This document shows, piece by piece, positions 12,934-20,366 of a stretch of DNA of 22,074 bases. Within the stretch, counting starts at the first letter, position 1, and the number at the start of each line of letters is the position of its first letter. The stretch covers positions 1 through 22,074 of IMG/VR virus record IMGVR_UViG_3300042691_042257. One strand, 5' to 3'. A program made the translations under genes and the position numbers. This DNA comes from a virus. A model generated the notes under the pieces. The model did no database searches. It worked only from the letters and a program-made list of their open reading frames with translations, and had not been told where the DNA came from.

Positions 12934-13533
12934 ATGTTCCTCCACCTCTCACTGCTGAAAAAGCGCATCCTGCCGCCGGAGCTGGCGGAGGAAACGCGCT
13001 ACGACGAGCGCCTCGAGGCGATGGCCTCGGGCATCGCGCGGGCGTTCGAAAGCCAGTGTGGCCGTCTTTTCTCGCGGGTCGAGGATCAGGTGGAGGAGAT
13101 GCCGGGCGGCAATACCCTCTACAGTGTCGCACGCTACCCTCTTGAAGAGGTCGGCGCGGTCGATGTGCGGATCGGTCTGACGGGATCGTGGGACAGCTAC
13201 CTGGACGAGATCGCGCATCTCTCGAAAAGCTCGGGCCAGATCCTGATGGACGCCCCGCCCTGCACGGAATTCGACACGGTGCGCTTCACCTACACGGGCG
13301 GCTACCACATCGACCTGACCGAAGACCTCAGCGACTCGGCCCCGGAGGGAGCCGCGGCCCTGCCGGCGGACCTGATCGACGCGTGGTGCCTGCAATGCGA
13401 TCACGAGGCGCGCCTGCGCAAGATCTTCGGCGGCACCTCGGACGCGGACCTGTCCGCCCCCTTCGACATGGAGGCCTCCCTCTTTATCCCGCGCGTGGAC
13501 GCGGTGCTGCGACGCTACACGCGAATGGCATGA
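12934..13533 (+). CDS. Head-tail connector (HK97 gp6-like adaptor)
   Basis: A 199-residue protein at the place of the head-tail adaptor. Residues 1-45 are helical (LHLSLLKKRILPPELAEETR, with a following SGIARAFESQCGRLF helix), as in gp6-like proteins that dock under the portal. A beta part follows with ARYPLEEVGAVDVRI and FDTVRFTYTGGYH, and then a long helix (LPADLIDAWCLQCDHEARLR). The AxxxxESxxGRxF and ...YTGGY patterns are typical of adaptor proteins. It ends with an ATGA overlap into the next gene. Assignment is by motif and synteny. Confidence 0.65.
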   Translation: MFLHLSLLKKRILPPELAEETRYDERLEAMASGIARAFESQCGRLFSRVEDQVEEMPGGNTLYSVARYPLEEVGAVDVRIGLTGSWDSYLDEIAHLSKSSGQILMDAPPCTEFDTVRFTYTGGYHIDLTEDLSDSAPEGAAALPADLIDAWCLQCDHEARLRKIFGGTSDADLSAPFDMEASLFIPRVDAVLRRYTRMA

Positions 13534-14069
13534 GTAACGGCACGAACAGAATCGGATTGCAGATCCGGCTCCCCGAGGAGTTCGAGCGGCTCCGTGCGGC
13601 CTACGATCCCGCGACGATGGAGCGCAGTCTGTGCCGGGCCATCGCGGCGGGGTTGGACAAGGCGAACGTCATCGTGCTGTCCACGATCTCGCGCGACCGA
13701 TTCAATGGCGTCGGCCCCTTTCCCGTGGCGGCGCAAAAGCTGGGGCATCGTTCTCGTCGGCTCGTCCGCAGTCTCTCGGCCTCGCGCGCGGTTGTGAAGG
13801 CTCCGGCGAATCTCGACGTGCGGACCGGGCTGGGGTCGAATGTCCGTTACTTCGGCGTCCACGAATTCGGGCACAACGGCCCCGTGAAGGTGCCCGCGCA
13901 CGATCGCGAGCTGAAAGACGGCCGCCGCGTCAAGGTCAAGGCCCACGAGCGCCTCCTCCGCATGCCCGCCCGCCGCCCGATGCGGGCCGGGCTGGGCGAG
14001 CAGAAGAACCAAGAGACCTACCTCGCCTTCCTCTGGGACGAAATGAAGCCCGTCCTCCTTGGCACATGA
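13530..14069 (+). CDS. Virion morphogenesis / tail completion protein (Mu gpG-like)
   Basis: A 179-residue protein. Features that fit the phage virion morphogenesis family are VLSTISRDRFNGVGPFPVAA followed by KLGHRSRRLVRSLSAS, a strand region NVRYFGVHEFGHNG (the typical Y-A-x-I-H-x-F-G of neck proteins) and a C-terminal KPARRPMR-like stretch (ARRPMRAGLGE). Such proteins sit at the head-tail joint or help tails mature. The start overlaps the connector stop by four bases and the stop overlaps the next gene by four, placing it in a tightly coupled neck block. Confidence 0.65.
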   Translation: MSNGTNRIGLQIRLPEEFERLRAAYDPATMERSLCRAIAAGLDKANVIVLSTISRDRFNGVGPFPVAAQKLGHRSRRLVRSLSASRAVVKAPANLDVRTGLGSNVRYFGVHEFGHNGPVKVPAHDRELKDGRRVKVKAHERLLRMPARRPMRAGLGEQKNQETYLAFLWDEMKPVLLGT

Positions 14070-14794
14070 GCATCGCCGCGGACAACCTCCTGATCCGTGC
14101 GAAGACGGACGTCTACCATCGCCTCCTCGGCGACGAGGCGCTGGCGTCGGTCTCGGTGCTGCTTGACGACGAGCACAGCCCGGCGATGCGCGATCAGGTG
14201 AAGATGGGGCCGAAGAACCGCCGCGGCGGAAAGTCGGGGGCCTGCGTCATCGTGCGCGCCGTCGGCATCCTCGGGCTGGACAGCGGGGAGACGCCCACGC
14301 CCCTGATGCAGATGGCGATCGTTTGCGACGTGGTCGAGGACGTCCTCATCAACGCGGGCGCGGACGGCACGGGGTGGAATGCGGGCGAGATCGTCGCGCG
14401 CCTCGTGCAAACGCTGCACCAATCCCATTATGACGAGCGTTTCACGGGCCTGCGACTGAGCGCGAGCGCCCCCGTCGTGGAGCTGGAGGACGAGCAGCCC
14501 GGCCGCCGCGGCTTCATGGTGACTTTCGCAGCTAGCCAAATGCAGTTCGACGTCGTCGCGACGTGCCAGAGCGTCTCGATCGCGGACAGCTCGGGCACGA
14601 TCACCCTCACCTGTGGCACCTCGGGGGCCACGATCTACTACACCACCGACGGCAGCTACCCGGGGTCCGGGAATGCCGAGGCCACCGCCTACACGACGGC
14701 CTTCGAGGTGGACGCGGGCACCGTGATCCGGGCCGCCGCGGAAAAGACGGGGCTGAACCCCAGCAAATACATCGCCCAGGCAATCGCCACCTGA
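14066..14794 (+). CDS. Neck/tail terminator-like protein with chitobiase-type C-terminal domain
   Basis: A 242-residue protein. Residues 1-165 look like a tail-terminator or neck protein: an N-terminal helix, a strand GACVIVRAVGILG, a DVVEDVLINAG helix, and a strand VTFAASQMQFD at the end. Residues 169-240 match the CHB_HEX_C_1 domain found at the C-terminus of chitobiases and many surface proteins: SGTITLTCGTSGATIYYTTD, DGSYPGSG, then TAFEVDAGTVIRAAAEKTG. That domain is a small beta-sandwich, often a binding or spacer module. Its fusion to a neck protein suggests a decoration exposed outside the virion. It overlaps the previous gene (ATGA). The major tail protein follows after 33 bases. Confidence 0.7.
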   Translation: MSIAADNLLIRAKTDVYHRLLGDEALASVSVLLDDEHSPAMRDQVKMGPKNRRGGKSGACVIVRAVGILGLDSGETPTPLMQMAIVCDVVEDVLINAGADGTGWNAGEIVARLVQTLHQSHYDERFTGLRLSASAPVVELEDEQPGRRGFMVTFAASQMQFDVVATCQSVSIADSSGTITLTCGTSGATIYYTTDGSYPGSGNAEATAYTTAFEVDAGTVIRAAAEKTGLNPSKYIAQAIAT

Positions 14795-14827
14795 CCCCTT
14801 TACCCAACCCAACCCAAGTAACACGCC

Positions 14828-15775
14828 ATGGCATTCGACCGCACCACCCTCATCCAGGAGCCGGGTCTCGTGACCTTCGGCTCGTCCTACTTCTACTCGG
14901 TCGGACCGATCACGGTTGACCTCGTCGAGGAGCGCAGCCCCATCCCCAGCGACGCCTTCGGCGAACTGGACGAGCGCGTCATCGACCGACGCATCGAGGT
15001 GAAATTCACCCCCATCGGCGAGTTGGAGGCGCTCGCCACGCTCTTCCCCCACGGGGGCAAGACGCTCGGCGCGTCGCTCTTCGCCTCGGACGATGCCGCC
15101 TGCGTCATCGACACCCCGAGCGGGAAACGGCTGACGATCCACAACGCGGCCGTCACGACCCAGCCGACCCTGATCATGGGGCACGACAAGACCCTCTTCG
15201 GCGAGGTCACCATCACCGGCCTGATCCGGAAGGACTACGAGCCGAACGCGGCCGCGGCCTACTACACCTACGCCACCGGCCAGAGCTACCCGGGCGACGC
15301 GAACATCTCCGTGTCGGCGATCAAGACGCTCGGCTACAAGGCGGCCTGGGGCGCGTCCTCGCCGTGGGATGAGTTCTACAGCCAGGCGGGCTTCACCCTG
15401 ACCACCGATCTCTCGACCGAGTCGGTGATGGTGGACGGCCACGGCACGGTCGACATCCGCCTGACGAACCTCGTCGCCAGCATCGCCGCGGTGCCGGTCG
15501 GGATCTCCGTCAGCGACATCCTCACCAAACGCGCCTTTCAGGGCAGCGGCAACGAACTCGGCGCGCGCCGGACGAGCGGGGACGATCTCGTGATCACGAA
15601 CCAGCTCGGATCCCTCCAGCTCCACGTGCAGCTCTACGGGGCTCTCATCCAGGACACGCCGCTACGCTTCAGCAATCAGCAGATCGGCAACGGCGAGGTG
15701 ATCTGGCGCGCGAGCCGCGAGTTCGCGACCGGCACCCCGGTGGCGCTCTACTACGTCGGCACGACGGCCCCGTGA
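14828..15775 (+). CDS. Major tail (tube) protein, putative
   Basis: A 315-residue, beta-rich protein. Its position after the neck block, its even mix of strands (for example GPITVDLVEERSPIPSD, RIEVKFTPIGELEALATLF and VTITGLIRKD), and the GYKAAWG...GFTLTTDLSTESVMVDGHG segment suit a siphovirus tail-tube subunit. No sheath gene follows. The C-terminal strand-rich end (LQLHVQLYGALIQ, EVIWRASREFATGTPVALYY) could form an outer domain. I recognise the role from position and fold-like features, not from a diagnostic motif. Confidence 0.65.
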   Translation: MAFDRTTLIQEPGLVTFGSSYFYSVGPITVDLVEERSPIPSDAFGELDERVIDRRIEVKFTPIGELEALATLFPHGGKTLGASLFASDDAACVIDTPSGKRLTIHNAAVTTQPTLIMGHDKTLFGEVTITGLIRKDYEPNAAAAYYTYATGQSYPGDANISVSAIKTLGYKAAWGASSPWDEFYSQAGFTLTTDLSTESVMVDGHGTVDIRLTNLVASIAAVPVGISVSDILTKRAFQGSGNELGARRTSGDDLVITNQLGSLQLHVQLYGALIQDTPLRFSNQQIGNGEVIWRASREFATGTPVALYYVGTTAP

Positions 15776-15777
15776 TC

Positions 15778-15805
15778 GGTAATCGGTAATCAGTAAACGG
15801 TGAAC
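15778..15805 (+). repeat. 7-bp tandem repeat, four units
   Basis: Four consecutive heptamers, GGTAATC twice, then AGTAAAC and GGTGAAC, fill almost all of the 35-bp gap between the tail-tube stop and the next start codon at 15811. It resembles the GAACCACT array at 5224 in lying directly before a start codon where no Shine-Dalgarno is seen. Confidence 0.75.
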
Positions 15806-15810
15806 AGAGA

Positions 15811-16542
15811 ATGAGGCTACTGACGACAGTGTTTCCAGCGGACCACGGGGGCGAGGATCTCGATCGCCTCGTGGCGGTGCTGGAGCATTCGGTGCGGCTT
15901 CATTCGCCGATGACGCCGCTGACGGTCCACCGGGAGCAGGCCAACACGGGCGGCGATTCGCGCGGGCGATGGCTCGCCAATGTGGCCGAGTGCAGCCGCC
16001 GCACCCGGATCTGGCGCGAGGCGGTCGATGCCCTTCCGGATGGCGAGGTGCTCGGCCTGATCGATGCGGACACCTGCGTCCTCGGCGACTTGACGGAGAT
16101 CGAGCTGCGGGCCTTCGACGTGGCCTACACGGTGCGGCCGAACTGGGCGCGCTATCCGCTCAATGGCGGCGTCGTCTTCGTCCGGGGCGGGGAGCGGGCG
16201 CGGCAGTTCTTCCGCGACTGGGTCGAGCTGGATGCTGAACTGCAACGCGGCGACGTGCCCGAGCTGCTCGACGCCTACGGGGCGATCGATCAGGCGGCGC
16301 TGAGTCATCTCGTGAACTTCTCCACGCAAAAGGCCCGCGTCATCGCCCTGCCCTGTGCGGTGTGGAATTGCGAAGACTCGACGTGGGCTCAGTTCAGCGA
16401 CCATACGAAGATCCTCCACATCAAGGGCAACCTCCGCCGCTGCTGCCTCGGCCATCGTGAGCCGGGCGAGACCTACGAGCGCGTCCACGCCGCCTGGGCC
16501 GCGGTCGAGCGCGATCTTTCCAACACCCTCCAACCCGCATGA
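15811..16542 (+). CDS. Glycosyltransferase-like protein (GT-A fold, DAD motif)
   Basis: A 243-residue protein resembling small nucleotide-diphospho-sugar transferases. Residues 77-94 (DGEVLGLIDADTCVLGDL) carry a D85-A-D87 motif that in GT-A enzymes binds the metal and sugar nucleotide. LNGGVVFVR (117-125) and IDQAAL (159-164) are the next hallmarks, as in GT8-like enzymes, and HIKG (203-206) near the end corresponds to the usual terminal H-x-x-G. There is no membrane segment. In the middle of tail genes it may glycosylate a tail protein, or modify host surface sugars; which one is not visible. It is coupled to the small membrane protein gene by an ATGA overlap. Confidence 0.7.
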   Translation: MRLLTTVFPADHGGEDLDRLVAVLEHSVRLHSPMTPLTVHREQANTGGDSRGRWLANVAECSRRTRIWREAVDALPDGEVLGLIDADTCVLGDLTEIELRAFDVAYTVRPNWARYPLNGGVVFVRGGERARQFFRDWVELDAELQRGDVPELLDAYGAIDQAALSHLVNFSTQKARVIALPCAVWNCEDSTWAQFSDHTKILHIKGNLRRCCLGHREPGETYERVHAAWAAVERDLSNTLQPA

Positions 16543-16790
16543 GCCGCATCGTGACCTGGACGAAAGAGACCGCGATCCCCATCAGCCTCGGCCTGCTGTT
16601 CATGCTCGTCGCCGGGGTCTTTGCCTTGGCCATGCGGATCGCGGGATGGGAGCGGAAGCTCGACGAAGCCGTCTCGAATCGCTGGACCTACTCGATGGAG
16701 AAGGACAGCTGGCACGAATTCGCCCGCAGCAATCCCGACATCAAGGTGCCGAACATCCAAGCCATCAAGACCGACAACGGCCACAACTGA
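16539..16790 (+). CDS. 83-aa single-pass membrane protein
   Basis: An 83-residue protein with one hydrophobic helix at residues 13-35 (PISLGLLFMLVAGVFALAMR) and a polar C-terminal domain with WERKLDEAVSNRWTYSMEKD, WHEFARSNP and a VPNIQAIK end. Similar small anchored proteins with an NRW...ME...W pattern occur near tail-fibre genes of many phages as I recall; some are called holin-like, but their role is not settled. It overlaps the glycosyltransferase-like gene by four bases. A second membrane-acting lysis or superinfection factor is possible, unproven. Confidence 0.6.
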   Translation: MSRIVTWTKETAIPISLGLLFMLVAGVFALAMRIAGWERKLDEAVSNRWTYSMEKDSWHEFARSNPDIKVPNIQAIKTDNGHN

Positions 16791-16791
16791 C

Positions 16792-17175
16792 ATGCGCATC
16801 ACAATCGGCAACGCCCTCCTCGGAGACTACAGCGGCGACAACATCCCCGTCGGGGGATTTGTCGCGTCCGCGACGGGCGACACGCAGCGCGGCCGGGGGA
16901 CCTGCACGGGGCTGGCCCGCCTCCGCATGCGCGGCGGGGTGGTGGCGTCCTTCACCGTGCCGACCAAACGGACGTTCACCACCGTCAGCGACGCCCAAAA
17001 ATGGATCTGCGAAACGGCCAAGGTCGGCGGATACGAGGGCCTGCTGCGGTTCGTCTACGCGAGCGGGGCAGAGACCCGTTTCGACTGGGCCGTGGCCCGT
17101 CCCTCCAATCTCAGCCATCAGGGCGTCCTCGTCACCGCTGTGTGGGCGATCGAGGCCGGTCGCCCCCTCACCTGA
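16792..17175 (+). CDS. 127-aa hypothetical tail-region protein
   Basis: A 127-residue protein from the ATG at 16792, one base after the previous stop. It has alternating strands (SFTVPTKRTFTTVS, GLLRFVYASGAETRFDWA, GVLVTAVWAIEAGRP) and one helix (SDAQKWICETAKVG), suggesting a compact alpha-beta or beta-sandwich domain. There is no signal peptide, coiled coil or catalytic motif. Its position between the tail-tube region and the fibre genes suggests a minor tail protein. No family recognised. No slippery heptamer for a programmed frameshift was noticed at its end, so it is not obviously a tail assembly chaperone. Confidence 0.6.
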   Translation: MRITIGNALLGDYSGDNIPVGGFVASATGDTQRGRGTCTGLARLRMRGGVVASFTVPTKRTFTTVSDAQKWICETAKVGGYEGLLRFVYASGAETRFDWAVARPSNLSHQGVLVTAVWAIEAGRPLT

Positions 17176-17208
17176 TCCGCCAACCGTTTACCGCCCCGAT
17201 CTGCGCCC

Positions 17209-18651
17209 ATGGCCTCCATCACTTACCTACGAGTCGATAAATCGAAGCAGCGCAGCGTGCGCATCACCGTCCAGGGATCGGGCGATACGCCGAGCTGCTT
17301 CCGAGGCAATGCGCAAACCTACCGCGTCGCGGTTTTCGACCCGTCGGGGAATGTCCTCGACCTGTCCGACCATTCGTCCCTGAATCTCGCCTACATGCCC
17401 AGCTCCCGCACTGGAGCAGCTTTCGCCAGCAAGACCGACGCCATCGTCAACGCCACCTTTACCGAGGCGCAGTGGGAGGCGGGCACGCATTACCACGCTG
17501 AGTTTGTCTTTGAGGAGGCGGACATGAATCCCAGCCTCGACGGGGCGCTCACGAAGTCGTTCTGGATGGTGTGCTTTGGCATCCTCACCGCCACCGGCGA
17601 GGAAGACACGCACGGCGGGAACACTTTTACGATCGAGGAGGACGGCACCGCGAACACCGTCACGCCGCCGAGCGCGCCGGCCGTCGGCATCACCTCCGCC
17701 CAGGCCGCGGCGCAGATCGACGCCAGCGCGGTGCGCTATGATGCCGCTCAGCCCCTCGACGCCGGGGAAAAAGATCAGGCCCGGCAGAATCTCGGCCTGC
17801 CGAAAAACAAGCTCGACGCCACCGCCGCCCCCACCACCGGCGACGACAGCGGCGACGGCTACAGCGTCGGGTCGGTCTGGATCAATGTGACGGCTGACAC
17901 CGTCTACCAATGCGCCGACGCCACCGTGGGCGCGGCGGTGTGGAAACAACTGGACGGCGGCGGCGGCGGATCCGGCGACGTCGTCGGCCCGGCCTCGAGT
18001 GTCAACAATCAGGTGGCGCTTTTCGACGGCACCACCGGGAAGCTCCTGAAATCTTCCGGCACCACCCTCGGCGATGCCGCCGCGAAAAACACCGGCAGCA
18101 CCGCGGGCACCCTCTGCGCCGGGGACGACAGCCGTCTCAGCAACAGCCGCACCCCCACCACCCACGCCAGCAGCCACCAGAGCGGCGGCAGCGACGCCAT
18201 CAAGCTCGACGACCTCGCCACCCCGGACGACAACACCGACCTGAACGCCACCACCGGCCGCCACGGACTGCTGCCGAAGCTCGGCGGCGGCACGTCGAAC
18301 TTCCTTCGCGCTGACGGCACGTGGGCGGCTCCGCCCGGTGCTTCGCCGGTGCCTTCGGCCGTCGTCACCTATTCCACGAGCAGCCCGACCCTGAGTTCCA
18401 GCGACAAAGGCAAAATCATCCACGTGGATACCAGCTCCAACTCGGTCACCGTGACTCTGCCAACCGGAACGGCAGGGGATTACTTCTGGATGGTGAAAAA
18501 GTTCAGCAACAACGTCGCGACGATGGCGCGCGACAGCGGGGTCGCGCTCTTCCACCAGGGCAACGATGCCGACATCACGATGGAGAATTTCAAGACCTAT
18601 TTCTTCTGGAACGAAGGCTCGGGGACCTACCGGGTTTTCTCGATGAACTGA
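17209..18651 (+). CDS. Tail fibre / receptor-binding protein
   Basis: A 480-residue protein. Residues 1-150 are a beta-rich virion-binding domain, comparable in outline to baseplate-upper type proteins (KQRSVRITVQGSG, then YRVAVFDPSGNVLDLSDHSS). After a Pro/Ala linker comes a fibre module with PLDAGEKDQARQNLGL (a signature of many fibres), a Gly-rich hinge with GGGGGSG, then trimer-type repeats such as DDSRLSNSRTPTTHASSHQS and LPKLGGGTSNFLRADGTW. The last 110 residues (from SAVVTYSTSS) form a beta-rich tip ending in TYRVFSMN. The role is host recognition; the receptor is unknown. It is the longest of the fibre block. Confidence 0.75.
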   Translation: MASITYLRVDKSKQRSVRITVQGSGDTPSCFRGNAQTYRVAVFDPSGNVLDLSDHSSLNLAYMPSSRTGAAFASKTDAIVNATFTEAQWEAGTHYHAEFVFEEADMNPSLDGALTKSFWMVCFGILTATGEEDTHGGNTFTIEEDGTANTVTPPSAPAVGITSAQAAAQIDASAVRYDAAQPLDAGEKDQARQNLGLPKNKLDATAAPTTGDDSGDGYSVGSVWINVTADTVYQCADATVGAAVWKQLDGGGGGSGDVVGPASSVNNQVALFDGTTGKLLKSSGTTLGDAAAKNTGSTAGTLCAGDDSRLSNSRTPTTHASSHQSGGSDAIKLDDLATPDDNTDLNATTGRHGLLPKLGGGTSNFLRADGTWAAPPGASPVPSAVVTYSTSSPTLSSSDKGKIIHVDTSSNSVTVTLPTGTAGDYFWMVKKFSNNVATMARDSGVALFHQGNDADITMENFKTYFFWNEGSGTYRVFSMN

Positions 18652-18667
18652 TCACCGCCCCCTCCAC

Positions 18668-19039
18668 ATGGCCGACTACACCGTAGACATCACCCTGCCC
18701 GATTGGAAGCTCGGCGACGCCTGGCCGTCGATCACCTTCGGCCCGATCACCGTGGACGGCAGCACCCCGGCCCAGACCCTCGCGCGGGTGCGGATGCAAT
18801 TTCGCCAGCGTGCCCGCGTCTACACCCTCGACAGCGCCACCGGCGACCGCGACGCCCCCATCACCATCAGCAACGCCGCCACCTGGGTGGCCACCATCGC
18901 CGAGCTGACCACCTTCCTCCCCACCGCGGGGAAGTGGGAGTGGGATGCCGAATTCTACCGCACCGGCGTGGCCGCCCCGTGGACCCTCTACAAGGGCGTC
19001 CTCACCGTCCACCCGCAGGTCACCAAACCCGCCGCCTGA
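18668..19039 (+). CDS. 123-aa fibre-associated beta-domain protein
   Basis: A 123-residue protein with the layout of a single immunoglobulin-like or BppU-like domain: [40 protein letters not shown], then [20 protein letters not shown] and a final strand LTVHPQVTK. This resembles the N-terminal domain of the preceding fibre in general pattern (a modifier/property strand order ending in a tail-like strand) and may attach the collagen-like fibre encoded next to the same site. The start codon lies 16 bases after the fibre stop. Function by position only. Confidence 0.6.
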   Translation: MADYTVDITLPDWKLGDAWPSITFGPITVDGSTPAQTLARVRMQFRQRARVYTLDSATGDRDAPITISNAATWVATIAELTTFLPTAGKWEWDAEFYRTGVAAPWTLYKGVLTVHPQVTKPAA

Positions 19040-19043
19040 TTCC

Positions 19044-19850
19044 ATGAGTCTGACCATCACCCCCATCACCATCGACGCCCCGGTCACCTTCGGCTACACG
19101 GGACCCGCGGGGCCGACGGGTGCCACCGGGCCGACGGGTCCGACCGGGGCGACCGGGGCGACCGGGCCAGCCGGTGCCACGGGGCCAGCGGGTCCGACCG
19201 GAGCGACCGGGCCACAAGGCCCGGCCGGGGCCACGGGTGCCACCGGCGCGACCGGCCCGGCGGGTCCGAATCAGATCACGACGGGCACGGCCTCGAACAT
19301 CACCGGCGCGATCTGGGGCACCGGGACAGGGATCCGGGCGGGGGTGGCGGGCACGGATTTCGTCGCGCCGAATACGACGCCGACGTTCACGGGGGCGAAC
19401 ATCAACGGCAATGTTTCGTATGGCGCAGGGGAGCGCACCATCACGGGCAACTTTTCAAGAAGTGGGTACGAGTATTACGGGACGGGTTCGATTGGGATCG
19501 GAAACTTGGTCGGCGTCCAAGAGTTTGCCATCGGGGTCAACCATCGAATTCGGTTTCTCGCGTCCTCGACAAATGTGTTTGTCGGTGGCGGCGCTTGCCT
19601 CCAACCAAAAACGGACGGCGTCGAAATCAACAATGGCACCCGTGATGTTTACCGGGACGTTTGGGTCCGGGATGTCATCGCATCCCAATACCTCCGCGCA
19701 GGCTCTTTTACTGTCGCCGCGGCCAATGCCCTCTCATCCCCTCCCGAAGGCGCGCTCATTTACGTCTCCAACGAATCCGGCGGAGCCTGTCACGCCTACC
19801 GCCGCGGCTCGTCGTGGCTGCGCGTCGCGGACAATGCAACGATTTCCTGA
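19044..19850 (+). CDS. Collagen-like tail fibre protein
   Basis: A 268-residue protein. Residues 1-16 form a short N-terminal part. Residues 17-76 are 20 uninterrupted Gly-X-Y triplets, mostly GAT, GPA and GPT, a collagen-like triple helix rich in threonine. Then comes a beta-rich shaft ([20 protein letters not shown]) and a C-terminal domain with [39 protein letters not shown] and a tip ending in [18 protein letters not shown]. Phage collagen-like fibres are trimeric rods. The DNA encoding the C-terminal half (about 19430-19690) has lower GC and different codon preference than its flanks, suggesting that the tip was swapped in from elsewhere. Confidence 0.8.
   Translation: MSLTITPITIDAPVTFGYTGPAGPTGATGPTGPTGATGATGPAGATGPAGPTGATGPQGPAGATGATGATGPAGPNQITTGTASNITGAIWGTGTGIRAGVAGTDFVAPNTTPTFTGANINGNVSYGAGERTITGNFSRSGYEYYGTGSIGIGNLVGVQEFAIGVNHRIRFLASSTNVFVGGGACLQPKTDGVEINNGTRDVYRDVWVRDVIASQYLRAGSFTVAAANALSSPPEGALIYVSNESGGACHAYRRGSSWLRVADNATIS
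19092..19271 (+). repeat. Gly-X-Y coding repeat tract
   Basis: A 180-bp low-complexity tract of 9-bp-periodic units, with runs such as GGGGCGACC and GGTGCCACC variants, encoding 20 collagen triplets. It is in frame and uninterrupted. Such tracts expand and shrink by slippage or recombination, changing fibre length. Confidence 0.85.
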
Positions 19851-19862
19851 TCGACCCATCTC

Positions 19863-20321
19863 ATGCAAACCATCGAACCCTATTCCCTGCTCCTCCTCTG
19901 GAAAGACGGAGCCATCACCGCCGCCCAACGCGAAACGAAAACCGTCATCCGCGACGAGGCCGGAGTCATCGTGGCCGAGCGGCCGAATCCCGCCGAGCCC
20001 ATCCCCCTCGATCTCGGCAGCGAGATCCTCGGCGAGGTCAACGCCGGCCTCCTCGCCCGAATCGCGGAACTCGAGGCGGAACTCGACACCCTGCGCAATC
20101 CGCCCGCACCCGCCACCCCGCCGGTCCTCACCGTGCTCGGCGACGACTACGCGGCCCTCCCGCCGGAGATCCAGGTCGCCTTCGCCCCGGCCTTCGCCAT
20201 CGTGCGGACGCTCGTGCAGGGCGGGCGGAACGATCTCGCCGCCGCCTACGTCGCAGGGCTGGACGTGCCCGAGGGCCTCATCGCCACCCGCGACGCGATC
20301 GTCGCCACCCTGCGCGCCTGA
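19863..20321 (+). CDS. 152-aa putative tail fibre accessory protein
   Basis: A 152-residue protein. Residues 1-50 contain a strand-rich part, PYSLLLLWKDGAITAAQRET, followed by VIRDEAGVIVAERPNP, similar in style to small fibre-associated or fibre-assembly proteins. Residues 55-78 are a short coiled coil (NAGLLARIAELEAELDTLRN), then a Pro/Ala linker and a helical end (EIQVAFAPAFAIVRTLVQGG). It follows the collagen-like fibre by 12 bases and precedes the tape-measure-like gene. A tail assembly chaperone would also be expected at this position, but there is no second overlapping frame. Function uncertain. Confidence 0.6.
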   Translation: MQTIEPYSLLLLWKDGAITAAQRETKTVIRDEAGVIVAERPNPAEPIPLDLGSEILGEVNAGLLARIAELEAELDTLRNPPAPATPPVLTVLGDDYAALPPEIQVAFAPAFAIVRTLVQGGRNDLAAAYVAGLDVPEGLIATRDAIVATLRA

Positions 20322-20366
20322 CCCAACAGGGTCAAGTCCCCCACCTGACCCTCTTCACTCCACCCC

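Noticed and set aside
19092-19271. Possible CRISPR-like array of short repeats
   Set aside because: Units are 9 bp without unique spacers and translate in frame to Gly-X-Y; it is a collagen-like coding tract.
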